A model generated the notes under the pieces. That model did not search any database, was not told the DNA's origin, and saw only the letters and a program-made list of their open reading frames with translations. A DNA stretch of 64,000 nucleotides from Micromonospora sp. WMMD812 (GTDB lineage: Bacteria > Actinomycetota > Actinomycetes > Mycobacteriales > Micromonosporaceae), in assembly GCF_027497215.1 (NCBI RefSeq), contig NZ_CP114904.1:2046001-2110000 (forward strand). Direction: 5' to 3'. Position numbers and translations under genes: made by a program. Every line of letters starts with the position of its first letter. Within the stretch, counting starts at the first letter, position 1. Of this stretch, positions 8,751 through 17,793 are shown piece by piece.

Positions 8751-11700
8751 TCACCAGCAGAGGCCGAGCATGCACTTGGCCACCGGTTCAAGCCAGCTCG
8801 GCTGGGTCGGCTCGTTGCCATAGTCCCAGTATCCGCCCTTCCACGGGTTGGCCCCGATCTCCCACGGGTTGGCGTCACCGTCGGTGCCGGTGAGCAGGTA
8901 CGACAGGCCCGTGCCGGAGAAGTAGAGGGCCAGGAAGTGCGGCGGGCTGAAGTGCTGCCACTGGTCCGAGTGGCGTGCCTCGTGCTCGAGCAGGTCCGGG
9001 CCGTACGTCCCGGCGTCGACGCCGTTCGCGCGCAGAGCGTCCCGGACCGCCGCCTCGTCCTCCAACTCGTCGATCAGATCGTCCGGCCCCTGCGGGTAGA
9101 GCAGGTAGTCACCGATGGTCATCGGCCGACCGTTCGGGGTCCGCACGTTGTAGCAGATCATCTGCTTGTCGCCCGCGTAGCACGTCCCGCCCCACAGCTT
9201 CATGGCCGCCTGGGCGAGCAGGTTGTTGCCGAGCAGCTGGTTGCCGAGCCGGAACGGCGGATCCAGCGGCGGGTCCTGCCCCGGCACCGGCACGTGCCAC
9301 TGGGGCCCGTCGGGACCACCCTGCGCCTGCTCCTGCCGCTGCAACTGGATCGCGGCGTCGAGGGCGATCTTCGCGTCCGCCGCCGCTTCCTGGGCGCTCT
9401 TGCCCGCGGCCAGCGCCGAGGCACGGGCCTGGTCGGCGGCCCGCTGGGCGGCGCTCGCGTACGAGCTGGCCCGGGCCGCCGCGGCGGTCGCCGTGGCCGC
9501 GGACTTCGCCGCGGCCTCCGCGTCGCGCTGGGCGGCGGCCGCGGCGTTGCGGGCCACCTGCGCCGACTGTGCCGCCTGCTGCGCCGACACCGCCGCCTGC
9601 TCCGCCGACGTGCGGGCCTCGTTGGCGTACGCGGCGGCCTGGCTGGCCGCGGCAGCCGCCTGCTCGGCGTAGCGGGCCGCGTCCGCGGCCGCCTGGCGGG
9701 CGATCGCCGCCACCCGTTGCGCCTCCGCGGCGTCCTTGCGGGCGTCGGCCGCGTACCGCGACGCCTCGGCGACCAGGCCGCGGACCCGGGCGACGTGGGT
9801 GGCCGCCTCCGCGTCCCGCTTCTGCGCGCGGAACTGCCCGTCGGTGAGGAAGTCCTTCAGGTACGCCCGCGGGCCGGTAAGTGCGACCTGGGCGGCGGAC
9901 TTCACCTCGGGCCCGCCCGCGTTCATGATCTGGGCGACCCGGATCCGGTCGTCCTGCTCCGCCGCGGCGTACTGGCCGGTCATCAGGAACGCGTGCCGAT
10001 CGGCGTCGGTGCCGTCCAGCGCCGCCTGCCCCGCGGCCCGCACCTGCGGCCCGCCGCTGCTCATGATCTGGCCGATCCGGATCCGGTCGTCGGTCGCCTT
10101 GCCCGGGTAGGCCCGGGTCTCCAGGAAGGCCGTGACGGCCTCGTGGGACCCGGTCAGGGCCGCGTCCGCCGCCGTCTTCTGGGCCGCGACGCCGGTGGTG
10201 GCCGCGATGTTGCGCACCTTGGCCCGGTCGTCCTCCTCCGCGGCCGTCGCCAGCCCGGTGGCGAGGAAGCTGCGCAGGTCGGCCTCGGAACCCGCGAGCG
10301 CGGTGGCCGCCGCCGCCTGGGTCCACTCGCCACCGGTCTTCATCAGCCGCGCCGCCGCCCGGCGGCCGCTGGAGAGCACGACGGTCGAGGGAGCACCGGG
10401 GGCGCTCGCCTCGGCCAGCCACTGCCGGGTCTGCTCGTCCAGCCGCGCTTCCTCGGCCGCGTCCGCCGCGGCCTGCGCCAGCTTCGCCTCCTCGGCGAGG
10501 CGCGCCTCCTCCGCGTCCGCCACGCCCTGCGCGGTCTGCGCGGCCAGGCGCTCGGCGTCCGCCTCACGGGCGGCCGCCTCGACCTGCGCGGCCTGGTCGG
10601 CGGCGGCGGTCGCCGCGTTCGCCGCCGTCGTCGCCCCGTTCGCGGCGGCCGTCGCGCGGGCCGCCGCCTGGGCCGCCTCGCCCGCGTGGGCCGCGGCGTC
10701 GTCGGCCGCCGCGGCCGCCGCCTCCGCGTGTGCCGCCGAGTCGAGTGCCGCCTGGTACGCCTGCCGCGCGGCCTGCGCCGACTGTGCGGCGAACCGCTCG
10801 GCCGCGCTCGCGGCGCGCGTCGCCGCCGCCGCGTTGCGCTGCGCCGCCGCGGCCGCCGCCCGGGCCCGCGCCGCCTCCGCCGCCGCCACGTTCGAGTAGT
10901 TGCCCGCGTCGGCGGCCGCCGAGGCCGCGGCGGCCGCGTTGACACCGGCGCTCGCCGCCGCTGCGGCCGCGCCGCTCGCCGCCTGCGCCGCGTTGCCCGC
11001 GGCCAGCGACGCCTCGGCCGCCTTGCGGGCGTCGACCGCCACCTTGCGAGCCGCCGCCGCCGCTGACCGCGCCGCCGCGGCCTGGTTCGCGTCGGTGGCC
11101 GCGTTGGCCGCCGCCCCGAACGCCCGCGAGGCGGCCTGCCCGGCGAGCGTCGCCGCCGACGCGGCCCGCGCGGCCGCGTTCGACGCCAGCCGCGCCGCGT
11201 TGTTGGCCGCCTTCGCCGCGCCGACCGCGGTACGCGCCGCGTCCGCCGCCCGGGCCGCCGCGTCCGCCGCCCGCGCCGCGGCGCTGGACGCCCGCTTGGC
11301 CGAGTCCCGGGCCGCCTCGGTCTCCGCCTTGGCCCGCTCGGCGGCCGCCTTGGCCAGCCGTGCCGCCTCCACCGCCTGCGCGGAGGCGTTCTTCGCGGCC
11401 TCGGTCTCCTCGGCCGCCATCTCGCCGGCCTCCTTGGCCCGGCTGACCAGTTGGGAGAGCGTGCTCACCTCCTGGTCCCGGGCCCGCGCCACGTGCTGCC
11501 CGTTGACCAGGAACTCGCGCAGGTCCCGGTCGGTCCCGTTCAGCGCCTGCTGGGCCGCCGCACGGACGGCCGGGCCGCCGGCGGTCATGATCTGCGCGAT
11601 CCGGATCCGGTCGTCGAGCGTCCGGGCGGTGCCCAGCTCCATGAAGAAGAAGCGCTCCAGGTCCTGCGGGGTCCCGGTCAGCGCCTTCTGCGTCGCCGAC

Positions 11701-12155
11701 TTCACCTGCGGGCCGCCCACGTTCATCACCTGGGCCGCCCGCACCCGCAGGTCGACCGCCAGCGGCGCCTGGTAGCCGGTCTCCAGGAACTCCTCGACGT
11801 CGGCGGGGGAACCGGCCAGCGCCGCCTCGGCCGCCGCGCGGACGCTGCTGCCGCCGATCTCCTGGTAGTACTCCACCCGGACCCGGTTGTCGTGCGCCAA
11901 CGCCTCCGCGTAGCCGGTGTCGAGGAACTCCCGCAGGTCCGCGTCCGAGCCGGTCAGAGCCACCTCCGCCGCTCGGGCGACCGCGGGGCCGCCGGTGCGG
12001 ATCAGCTCGACGCAGCGGGCCCGGTCGGCCGCCGTCGGGGGTTCCACCGCGCTGGCCGGAATCCCCAACATCGTCGAGGTGACGATCACACTGGTGGTGG
12101 CGGCGAGGGCGGCCCGTACCGCCATCCCGCGCAGCCTTCGTCGAGACCTGCCCAC
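8751..12155 (-). CDS. Secreted ALF-repeat/coiled-coil protein with C-terminal HEARH metallopeptidase-like domain
   Basis: 1134 residues from GTG 12155, which follows GGGGGAAG. A signal sequence (arginines, then a hydrophobic stretch ending PASA) is followed by about four repeats of 43-45 residues with the ALF pattern (ALxGTxxDLREFL, RIRIAQIMxAGGPxV) at about 47-230. Next come a very Ala-rich coiled coil (about 232-575), a second set of ALF repeats (about 590-775) and a second Ala-rich coil to about 940. The C-terminal 180 residues contain HEARH (His1058, Glu1059, His1062) and NPWEIGAN with Glu1099, the layout of a zinc metallopeptidase. ALF repeats are known from actinobacterial secreted and polymorphic-toxin proteins. 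Proteolysis or toxicity is inferred. The lipoprotein gene follows directly. Confidence 0.75.
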   Translation of the reverse strand: MGRSRRRLRGMAVRAALAATTSVIVTSTMLGIPASAVEPPTAADRARCVELIRTGGPAVARAAEVALTGSDADLREFLDTGYAEALAHDNRVRVEYYQEIGGSSVRAAAEAALAGSPADVEEFLETGYQAPLAVDLRVRAAQVMNVGGPQVKSATQKALTGTPQDLERFFFMELGTARTLDDRIRIAQIMTAGGPAVRAAAQQALNGTDRDLREFLVNGQHVARARDQEVSTLSQLVSRAKEAGEMAAEETEAAKNASAQAVEAARLAKAAAERAKAETEAARDSAKRASSAAARAADAAARAADAARTAVGAAKAANNAARLASNAAARAASAATLAGQAASRAFGAAANAATDANQAAAARSAAAAARKVAVDARKAAEASLAAGNAAQAASGAAAAAASAGVNAAAAASAAADAGNYSNVAAAEAARARAAAAAAQRNAAAATRAASAAERFAAQSAQAARQAYQAALDSAAHAEAAAAAADDAAAHAGEAAQAAARATAAANGATTAANAATAAADQAAQVEAAAREADAERLAAQTAQGVADAEEARLAEEAKLAQAAADAAEEARLDEQTRQWLAEASAPGAPSTVVLSSGRRAAARLMKTGGEWTQAAAATALAGSEADLRSFLATGLATAAEEDDRAKVRNIAATTGVAAQKTAADAALTGSHEAVTAFLETRAYPGKATDDRIRIGQIMSSGGPQVRAAGQAALDGTDADRHAFLMTGQYAAAEQDDRIRVAQIMNAGGPEVKSAAQVALTGPRAYLKDFLTDGQFRAQKRDAEAATHVARVRGLVAEASRYAADARKDAAEAQRVAAIARQAAADAARYAEQAAAAASQAAAYANEARTSAEQAAVSAQQAAQSAQVARNAAAAAQRDAEAAAKSAATATAAAARASSYASAAQRAADQARASALAAGKSAQEAAADAKIALDAAIQLQRQEQAQGGPDGPQWHVPVPGQDPPLDPPFRLGNQLLGNNLLAQAAMKLWGGTCYAGDKQMICYNVRTPNGRPMTIGDYLLYPQGPDDLIDELEDEAAVRDALRANGVDAGTYGPDLLEHEARHSDQWQHFSPPHFLALYFSGTGLSYLLTGTDGDANPWEIGANPWKGGYWDYGNEPTQPSWLEPVAKCMLGLCW

Positions 12156-12235
12156 GTCTTCCCCCGTTCGCCCACTGCCGTCACCGACCGTCAACGGATC
12201 GGTGCGGTCAGGCTAGGCGCGCGGAACCGAACGCG

Positions 12236-12252
12236 ATGTCCCCGATGGACAT
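12236..12252. promoter_or_regulatory. Inverted repeat upstream of the ALF-repeat gene
   Basis: ATGTCC and GGACAT form a six-base inverted repeat separated by five bases, in the 247-base divergent gap between the ALF-repeat gene and the VOC fusion gene. This gap is less GC-rich than its surroundings and would hold both promoters. The repeat could be an operator. There is no direct evidence of the regulator. Confidence 0.3.
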
Positions 12253-12402
12253 TGTCAGGCATAGATGGCCGATCAGCCGAAACCGCATAGACCGGATTGA
12301 ATGTTGTGCGGTTCGGTGGCCCGACCACGCATACTGGCGGCTGGCGACGGCCGACCCGGGCCGGGGACACGCAAACGGGCACCATCCGCTCGGGAGGCGA
12401 CC

Positions 12403-13083
12403 ATGACAGAACCGATCACGGCACGGCAGTTCCACCACAGCGAGGGAGTGGCGGACTGGCGGGTCGCCGACGGCGGGGCCGGCGCCTACTTCCGCACCGG
12501 GTCGTTCGCCACCGGCGCTCGATTCGCGCAGGCCATCGCCGACCTTCCCGGCCTGGACGACCACGCTCCCGACGTCGACCTGCGGCCCGACGGCGTCTTC
12601 GTCCGCCTCTTCACCACCGCCCCCGCACCGGACGGGCTCAGCAGCCGCGACGTCGAGCTGGCCCGGCTCATCTCCGCCGCCGCGCGGCGACTCCACCTGA
12701 CCGCCGAACCACACCGGGTGCAGAACGTCGTCGTCACCATCGACGCACTCGACGTCGCCCGGGTGCTCCCGTTCTGGCGCGCGGTGCTCGGCTACGGCGA
12801 CCGCGACGGCGGGCCCGTCGACGAGCTGAACGACCCGCACCGCCGCAAGCCGGTCGTCTGCTTCCAGCAGATGGACGCCCCCCGCCCGCAACGCAACCGG
12901 GTCCACCTCGACGTCTGGCTGCCACACGACCAGGCCGAAGCGCGCGTCGCCGCCGCCGTCGCGGCCGGCGGCCGCGTCGTCAGCGACGAGATGGCCCCGT
13001 CGTGGTGGGTGCTGGCCGACCCCGAGGGCAACGAGGCCTGCGTCGCCACCTGGATCGGCACCGACGGCCGCGGTTACCCCTGA
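12403..13083 (+). CDS. Pterin-4a-carbinolamine dehydratase-like / VOC (glyoxalase-fold) fusion protein
   Basis: 226 residues from the ATG at 12403, with GGGAGG six bases upstream. Residues about 1-95 resemble 4a-hydroxytetrahydrobiopterin dehydratase: the WRV segment, a FATGARFAQAIADL helix and VRLFT strand are in place, although the DHAP segment stands where family catalytic histidines are expected. Residues about 105-225 are a vicinal oxygen chelate domain (VVVTIDALDVARVLPFWRAV, HLDVWLPHDQAEARV, DPEGNEACV). Such fusions occur in actinomycetes without an assigned reaction. Pterin recycling or a metal-dependent lyase activity are possible but unproven. Confidence 0.75.
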   Translation: MTEPITARQFHHSEGVADWRVADGGAGAYFRTGSFATGARFAQAIADLPGLDDHAPDVDLRPDGVFVRLFTTAPAPDGLSSRDVELARLISAAARRLHLTAEPHRVQNVVVTIDALDVARVLPFWRAVLGYGDRDGGPVDELNDPHRRKPVVCFQQMDAPRPQRNRVHLDVWLPHDQAEARVAAAVAAGGRVVSDEMAPSWWVLADPEGNEACVATWIGTDGRGYP

Positions 13084-13093
13084 CCACCCGCCG

Positions 13094-13552
13094 TCAGTCG
13101 GGTGCCCAGCGCAGCCAGCGCTCGTCGTGCCGAAAACCGACCCGTTGGTAGAAGGCCACCGCCCGCTCACTGGAGTGGACCGTCACGTGTTCCAACTCCC
13201 GCCGGCGCGCCTCGGCCAGCACGGCCTCCAGCAATCTCGCACCGATTCCGCCGTCCCGCAGTTCCGGAACCACGTACACCGACTGGACATCGCCGCACAG
13301 ACGGCCTCGCCGTACGGGAGTGGGCACCCGCTCCGCGACCATCAGCCACGCCATGCCGACGGCCTCACCATCGACCTCGGCGAGGAAGGGCAGATGGGTC
13401 GGGCGGTGGTCCGCGACCCAGGTGGAGAACAGTTCCACGAAGGCCGCCCGGTCCGTCCCTCGGTAGCCGCCCTCCTCGGTCAGCCGCCGCCACCTCAGCC
13501 CCGCCAGCGCCGCCGCGTCGACCGCCGCCGCTTCCCGTACGGCCACCCGCAT
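13094..13552 (-). CDS. GNAT family N-acetyltransferase
   Basis: 152 residues. It begins with the GNAT pattern RVAVREAAAVDAAALAGLRW, has the core strand VYVVPELRDGGIGARLLEAV (acetyl-CoA pyrophosphate loop, R-D-G-G-I-G-A) and ends with HSSERAVAFYQRVGFRHDE, the usual tyrosine-containing helix. The acceptor is unknown. It converges on the VOC fusion gene with ten bases between stops, so its expression is separate. Confidence 0.85.
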   Translation of the reverse strand: MRVAVREAAAVDAAALAGLRWRRLTEEGGYRGTDRAAFVELFSTWVADHRPTHLPFLAEVDGEAVGMAWLMVAERVPTPVRRGRLCGDVQSVYVVPELRDGGIGARLLEAVLAEARRRELEHVTVHSSERAVAFYQRVGFRHDERWLRWAPD

Positions 13553-13673
13553 CCCCGAACCTCCCGTTCCACGCCGCCGGATCGCGACAACACCGCCGGC
13601 CGTCCGGCCCGTCGTCGGCAGTTCTCAGCCGACCCGGCCCCTCATCGCTCGGTTGAGGCTGCTCCTTCGGATG

Positions 13674-14288
13674 TCAGCCGTGATCGGCATCGGCGCCCCG
13701 CCGACGTAGGCGGGCCCGGTGCGAGCGACGTCGGACAGCCACCACAACCGCCAGCACCCCGCCGGTGATCACACCGATGCTGGCCAGACCGAACGCCGCC
13801 AGGCTGCCGAGAGCCGTGTCGCGCGCATCGTAGAACCGCGGCGGATCGCCGATCGAGAGGGTCGGTGTCGGACCGCTCTCGGCCGTCCCGCAGGTCACGG
13901 TGTAGCTACCGGCCGGCCCGGCGGACAGGGTGAGAAGACCGCGCCACCGTTCCTCGCCGACGTCGAGTTCGACATCCTCGGAAAGCAGGCGGGTCTCGTT
14001 GGACTCGAGAATCTCCTGGCCGTCCACCGGTGACGCGTCACATCTGACGTCCGGGACGCTCTGGCCGGTCTCCTTGACCCACACCATCTTCTCGTCCGCC
14101 GGCGACAGGCGCACCGTGACCACCTGACCCGGTGTGAAGCGCTGTCCCAGGTGACCCCCAGAGCGGAGGACGAACAGCAGCACGCCGGCCGCCGCCAACC
14201 CGCCGCCAACGGCGACCAGTGCCGCGACGAAGAACCAGAGGCGGCGCGGCCGCGGTGCCACCGGGGTGAGGACCGGAGCGAGAGTCAT
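13674..14288 (-). CDS. Predicted membrane protein with extracytoplasmic domain
   Basis: 204 residues from the ATG at 14288. A proline/arginine-rich start is followed by a transmembrane helix at about 18-40. An external domain of about 110 residues has two cysteines (DVRCDAS, TVTCGTA) that could pair. A second helix at about 162-184 leads to an Arg-rich cytoplasmic tail. No known domain is recognised, so no function is proposed. It is a single-gene unit on the minus strand. Confidence 0.6.
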   Translation of the reverse strand: MTLAPVLTPVAPRPRRLWFFVAALVAVGGGLAAAGVLLFVLRSGGHLGQRFTPGQVVTVRLSPADEKMVWVKETGQSVPDVRCDASPVDGQEILESNETRLLSEDVELDVGEERWRGLLTLSAGPAGSYTVTCGTAESGPTPTLSIGDPPRFYDARDTALGSLAAFGLASIGVITGGVLAVVVAVRRRSHRARLRRRGADADHG

Positions 14289-14569
14289 GGCGACATGATG
14301 CGGGGCGACCGCACGCTGCACCAGCACGCGAGTGGCGAAGGCCCGGGGCCCTGCTTGTCGTCGACGGCGGCCAGGGCTCCGACCAGGCGCCCCTCGCCGT
14401 CGCCGCCAGCCGTCGAATCCTCGACGCGGCCGGAGGCGCCGCCCAGGAAGTCCGGTCCACGCAGCGGTGGGGAGGCTGCCGCTGGTGCGGCGACCCGACA
14501 CCGCTCGCTCACGATCTGCGAACTCGGGTGATCGCCGACATGGGCACGCCCACCCGGGCCGGGGGCTAA
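14282..14569 (+). pseudogene. Start-less open frame, probable 3' remnant of an unknown gene
   Basis: The stretch 14289-14727 has no complete gene. Within it, frame 2 is open up to TAA 14567-14569 with strong G/C preference at third positions. It encodes a plausible protein tail that includes LLVVDGGQGSDQAPLAVAAS and a CxxC pair in GGCRWCGDPTPLAHDL. No ATG, GTG or TTG occurs early enough to start it, so it looks like the end of a gene whose front was lost. I do not recognise the family. It overlaps the start of the minus-strand membrane protein gene. Confidence 0.35.
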
Positions 14570-14580
14570 CCCCCGGCCCG
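14555..14580. terminator. Strong GC hairpin
   Basis: An 11-base perfect inverted repeat (CGGGCCGGGGG / CCCCCGGCCCG) with loop CTAA. It overlaps the stop codon of the start-less frame, and a partial third copy of the G-run follows. There is no T-tract, as is common for actinomycete terminators. It may end a transcript coming from the left. Confidence 0.45.
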
Positions 14581-14727
14581 ACCGGGGGCTAGCCGGCGAA
14601 CGCGTCCGGGGGCACATCGGATGGTTACGCGGCGCGCAGTTGCCGAGGCTTGTGAACGCATCAGCTTCGTCCACGGCCGGCTCGTCTCAGGTGGTTACGA
14701 CCGGCTGATCCTCGTATGGAGTGCCCG

Positions 14728-15765
14728 ATGACCATTCTTGCCACAGGTTTGCGCGCGATGCGCGGCTGGCACCGTCCGCTGGTGGCGAACGCGACGCTCA
14801 TGTTCACCCTGACGTTGGTCTCCGCCGTCGGTCTGATCGTCGACGATCGCCTGCTGCTGGGTGAATCGGTCTGGGTGAAACCGATGAAGTTCGGCTTCGC
14901 CATGGGGGTGTACGGCCTGACGCTGGCGTGGCTGCTCAGCAAGCTGAGCAAGGGCAGACGTCTCGGGTGGTGGCTCGGCACCGTCTTCGCCGTCGCCGGT
15001 CTGCTCGACGTCGGCGCCGTCGTCTACGCTGCCGCGCACGGCACGTTCAGCCATTTCAACAACGACGCCGAGCCGGTCGCCGAAACCGTGCGGACGGTGT
15101 TCTCCATCGGCGTCGCACCGCTCCTGCTGATCACTCTGATCATCGCGGTCCTGGTCCTGATCCAACGTACCGGCGACCGTGCCATGACCCGCGCCCTGCG
15201 CGCCGGACTCGGGCTTGCCATCGCCAGCATGGTCGTGGCGCTCTGGCTCAGCAACTCCGCGGGCGCCACACCGCGGACGCTGACCGACGCCAACGGCAAC
15301 CCGGTGTCCATGAACGGCGGCCACGGCATCGGCGACCCCGACGGCAACGGAATGTTCCTCACCAACTGGAGCACGACCGGCGGCGACCTCCGTGTGCCGC
15401 ACTTCGTCGGCCTGCACGCCATCCAGGTGCTGCTGCTCATCACCGCGATCCTGGGTGCGCTCGCGACCCGTCATGACTGGCTCCGCGCCGAACGAGTCCG
15501 GGCCCGGCTCGTCGGCGTCGCCGGCCTCGGCTACACCGGTGTGTTCGCCGTGCTCACCTGGCAGGCGAAGCGAGGCATGCCGGTCACCCGTCTCGATCGG
15601 CAGACCCTGATCGCCTTCACCGGGGTATCGGTGCTCACCCTGGTGACGGCCGCCGCAGTGGTCGTCGCTGCCCGTCGCCCGTCCGCGCCACCCACCGCCG
15701 GACAGCAGCGCGATGAAGCGTCGGCCGTGACGGCCGACGCGGACGCGGCAGTGATCAAGGGTTGA
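14728..15765 (+). CDS. Polytopic membrane protein of unknown function
   Basis: 345 residues, starting at ATG 14728 with GGAG six to seven bases upstream; an ATG at 14716 would add four residues. About eight hydrophobic segments are visible, for example VANATLMFTLTLVSAVGLIV near the start and FVGLHAIQVLLLITAILGAL near residue 225. The long loop between membrane spans contains TDANGNPV and GGHGIGDPDGNG, and conserved-looking histidines flank the membrane (PHFVGLH). The tail is hydrophilic. I do not recognise a family. Confidence 0.65.
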   Translation: MTILATGLRAMRGWHRPLVANATLMFTLTLVSAVGLIVDDRLLLGESVWVKPMKFGFAMGVYGLTLAWLLSKLSKGRRLGWWLGTVFAVAGLLDVGAVVYAAAHGTFSHFNNDAEPVAETVRTVFSIGVAPLLLITLIIAVLVLIQRTGDRAMTRALRAGLGLAIASMVVALWLSNSAGATPRTLTDANGNPVSMNGGHGIGDPDGNGMFLTNWSTTGGDLRVPHFVGLHAIQVLLLITAILGALATRHDWLRAERVRARLVGVAGLGYTGVFAVLTWQAKRGMPVTRLDRQTLIAFTGVSVLTLVTAAAVVVAARRPSAPPTAGQQRDEASAVTADADAAVIKG

Positions 15766-15976
15766 CAAGCTCGAGACGGCTGCGGCAACCTTGCAGCCGA
15801 CCACGCGATCGGCGTGGGCACTCTGCATGAGGGAATGACGCCTGTGATCCGGGTAGGCCGAGCGGCCGCCTGAGTGTCGAGCACGCGACGGAGGATCGTC
15901 GCGCTGCTCCATCACGGTTGAGCGGTCCAACGCTTCTTCCGCCCACCGCAGCTTCTCTCCTGCATCGAGGTCTACG

Positions 15977-16735
15977 TTGATCATGGATGTCCGCATCCAG
16001 CAGTCCGTCGTCGCCAACCTCTCCAACCGACCCGCACCCGTAGCGGTGGGGCCGTTCGTGTTCGGGATGGACCCCACCACGACCAGTCCCAACATCAACT
16101 ACGCGACGCCGCGTCCCGGTGCTGCCATCACCGCCGCCGACGTCGCCGCCCTGGTCGCAGCCTTCCGCGCGGCTGATCGCAAACCCCGCCTGGAGTACGT
16201 CATCAGTTGCGCCCCCGGCCTGGAGGCACTCCTGACCGCCGCCGGCTTTCTCGCGGAAGCCCGGCACACCTACCTGCTCTGCACGCCCAGCACATTGACG
16301 ACACCACCCACGCTCGACCACCTCGATCTGCAGGAACCGGGCACCGATCTTCAGCGCGCCGCGCTGATCAGCGCGCAGAACGAAGCGTTCGGCGGCGACC
16401 CGGTGGCCTCCGAGGCTGACGTAGCTCGGCTTCGGAACCTGCAGGGCGACGGCGGCGTGGCCGTCATGGCCGTCGCTGGCGACGGCACCTGTGTGGGAGG
16501 TGGCGGGGCGGTCCCGCCCACCGGCGCGGTAAGCGAGGTCGCCGGCATCGCCGTTCGCACGCCCTACCGCCGCCAGGGACTGGCGAGCGTGATCACCGCC
16601 GACATCACCCGGCGGCTGTTCACCACCGGCACGGAGATCGCCTGGCTGGAGGCCTCCGGCGAGGAATCGTGGCGGGTGTACGAGCGGGTCGGCTACCGAC
16701 CCGCCGGTCAACGGCTCTACATCGCCCTGACCTGA
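15977..16735 (+). CDS. GNAT acetyltransferase, two-domain form
   Basis: 252 residues. The C-terminal half has the acetyl-CoA motif VRTPYRRQGLASVITADI (about residues 192-209) and the terminal ESWRVYERVGYRPAG helix. The N-terminal half looks like a degenerate GNAT-like domain. GAGG at 15967-15970 lies six bases before a TTG at 15977 and twelve before an ATG at 15983. I chose TTG on spacing; ATG would shorten the protein by two residues. The acceptor is unknown. A second GNAT of similar layout starts 223 bases downstream. Confidence 0.8.
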   Translation: MIMDVRIQQSVVANLSNRPAPVAVGPFVFGMDPTTTSPNINYATPRPGAAITAADVAALVAAFRAADRKPRLEYVISCAPGLEALLTAAGFLAEARHTYLLCTPSTLTTPPTLDHLDLQEPGTDLQRAALISAQNEAFGGDPVASEADVARLRNLQGDGGVAVMAVAGDGTCVGGGGAVPPTGAVSEVAGIAVRTPYRRQGLASVITADITRRLFTTGTEIAWLEASGEESWRVYERVGYRPAGQRLYIALT

Positions 16736-16958
16736 GGTCCGACCCAGAACCCGGGCCGAGGTCCACCGACCACGGCCCGGGCCACCTCTGCGGTTCGCCA
16801 CGGAACACCCGCTCATCGGCCGCGGCCGAGCGTTCGACCCACGCGACGCCTGTCACGCGCGTTGTGCCGTGTCGGCCGCAGTTCCGCGCACACGATCTCG
16901 GGCTCACCGCGTCCCAGGGCGTGGCAGGCCGCTCACCTGCAAGTGATCTACTCAATGA

Positions 16959-17642
16959 GTGAGCAACCTGCGAGATCTCATCGTCCGCTGGCAGCGCGGC
17001 TGGGGCGTGGCTCGCGAGCTGCCCGTCGCCGACGACGTAGGCGGCGCGTTGCGGGTCCGGTCCATGCAGCCCGGCCGCGACATCGAATATGTCGCGTTCG
17101 ATGCCGACGAGGACCCCGCGTCGCTTGCCAGGCTGGCCGAGCTGGTGGCTGGCGAGGACGCCGTCACATGGCTGACCGTGCCCACCACCGATCCGGTGGG
17201 GGCGGCCACGGCGCTGACGGCCGCCGGCCTGATCGTGCTGAAGCACTCGGAACTGCTGATGACAGCCGATCTTCGCGGGCATCAGCAGAACCTGCCCGCG
17301 GCACCGTACCGGCTGCTGACCCAGGTCGATTCCTACCGTGGCGACAGCGTGGTCACGGCCACGGTACGGCACGAGTCAGGAGACATCGGTGCGCGCGGGA
17401 CGATGGGACTGGCCGGTACGGATGCGGTCGCCGACCGGATCGAAACCATGCCGGCTCATCGCCGCAGAGGCCTGGCCAGCGCGGTTATGAGTGCACTAGC
17501 CCGCTCCGCGATCGACGAAGGCGCCGAACACGGCATCCTCATCGCCAGCGAGGACGGTCAACGTCTGTACAGGACGCTCGGCTGGCAGCCGGTAGCCGAT
17601 GTACTGATCGCAACGACGCCTGGCAACACGTACCCGTCCTGA
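16959..17642 (+). CDS. GNAT family acetyltransferase
   Basis: 227 residues from GTG 16959. The acetyl-CoA loop is MPAHRRRGLASAVMSALARS (about 166-185), followed by SEDGQRLYRTLGWQPV. The front half (about 1-110) carries no strong motif and may be a degenerate GNAT-like domain, as in the neighbour upstream. The similar size and layout suggest the two are related, although their sequences differ a lot. The acceptor is unknown. The ATG at 16955 is in a different frame and is not the start. Confidence 0.75.
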   Translation: MSNLRDLIVRWQRGWGVARELPVADDVGGALRVRSMQPGRDIEYVAFDADEDPASLARLAELVAGEDAVTWLTVPTTDPVGAATALTAAGLIVLKHSELLMTADLRGHQQNLPAAPYRLLTQVDSYRGDSVVTATVRHESGDIGARGTMGLAGTDAVADRIETMPAHRRRGLASAVMSALARSAIDEGAEHGILIASEDGQRLYRTLGWQPVADVLIATTPGNTYPS

Positions 17643-17793
17643 ACGGCGCAGACAGCCTCGGCCGACACACGCTTCTCGTCCTCGTCCATCGAGCGCGCGA
17701 TCCACCGTCCGACGAAGGCGTGCCGGCCTCAGCAGCCCCGGTGAACGAGCTGGGTGTCTTCGATTGTCCCGGCCGGTCAGTACCCTGCGCGCC

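Noticed and set aside
8655..11066. Very long open frame on the plus strand opposite the ALF-repeat gene
   Set aside because: It is the mirror of Ala-rich codons (GCC/GCG read as GGC/CGC). It has Arg/Gly/Leu-only composition and no domain, while the minus strand has signal peptide, repeats and HEARH.
14695..16098. 467-residue minus-strand open frame
   Set aside because: It is opposite two genes with clear features (membrane protein and GNAT), has unusual composition and no ribosome binding site.
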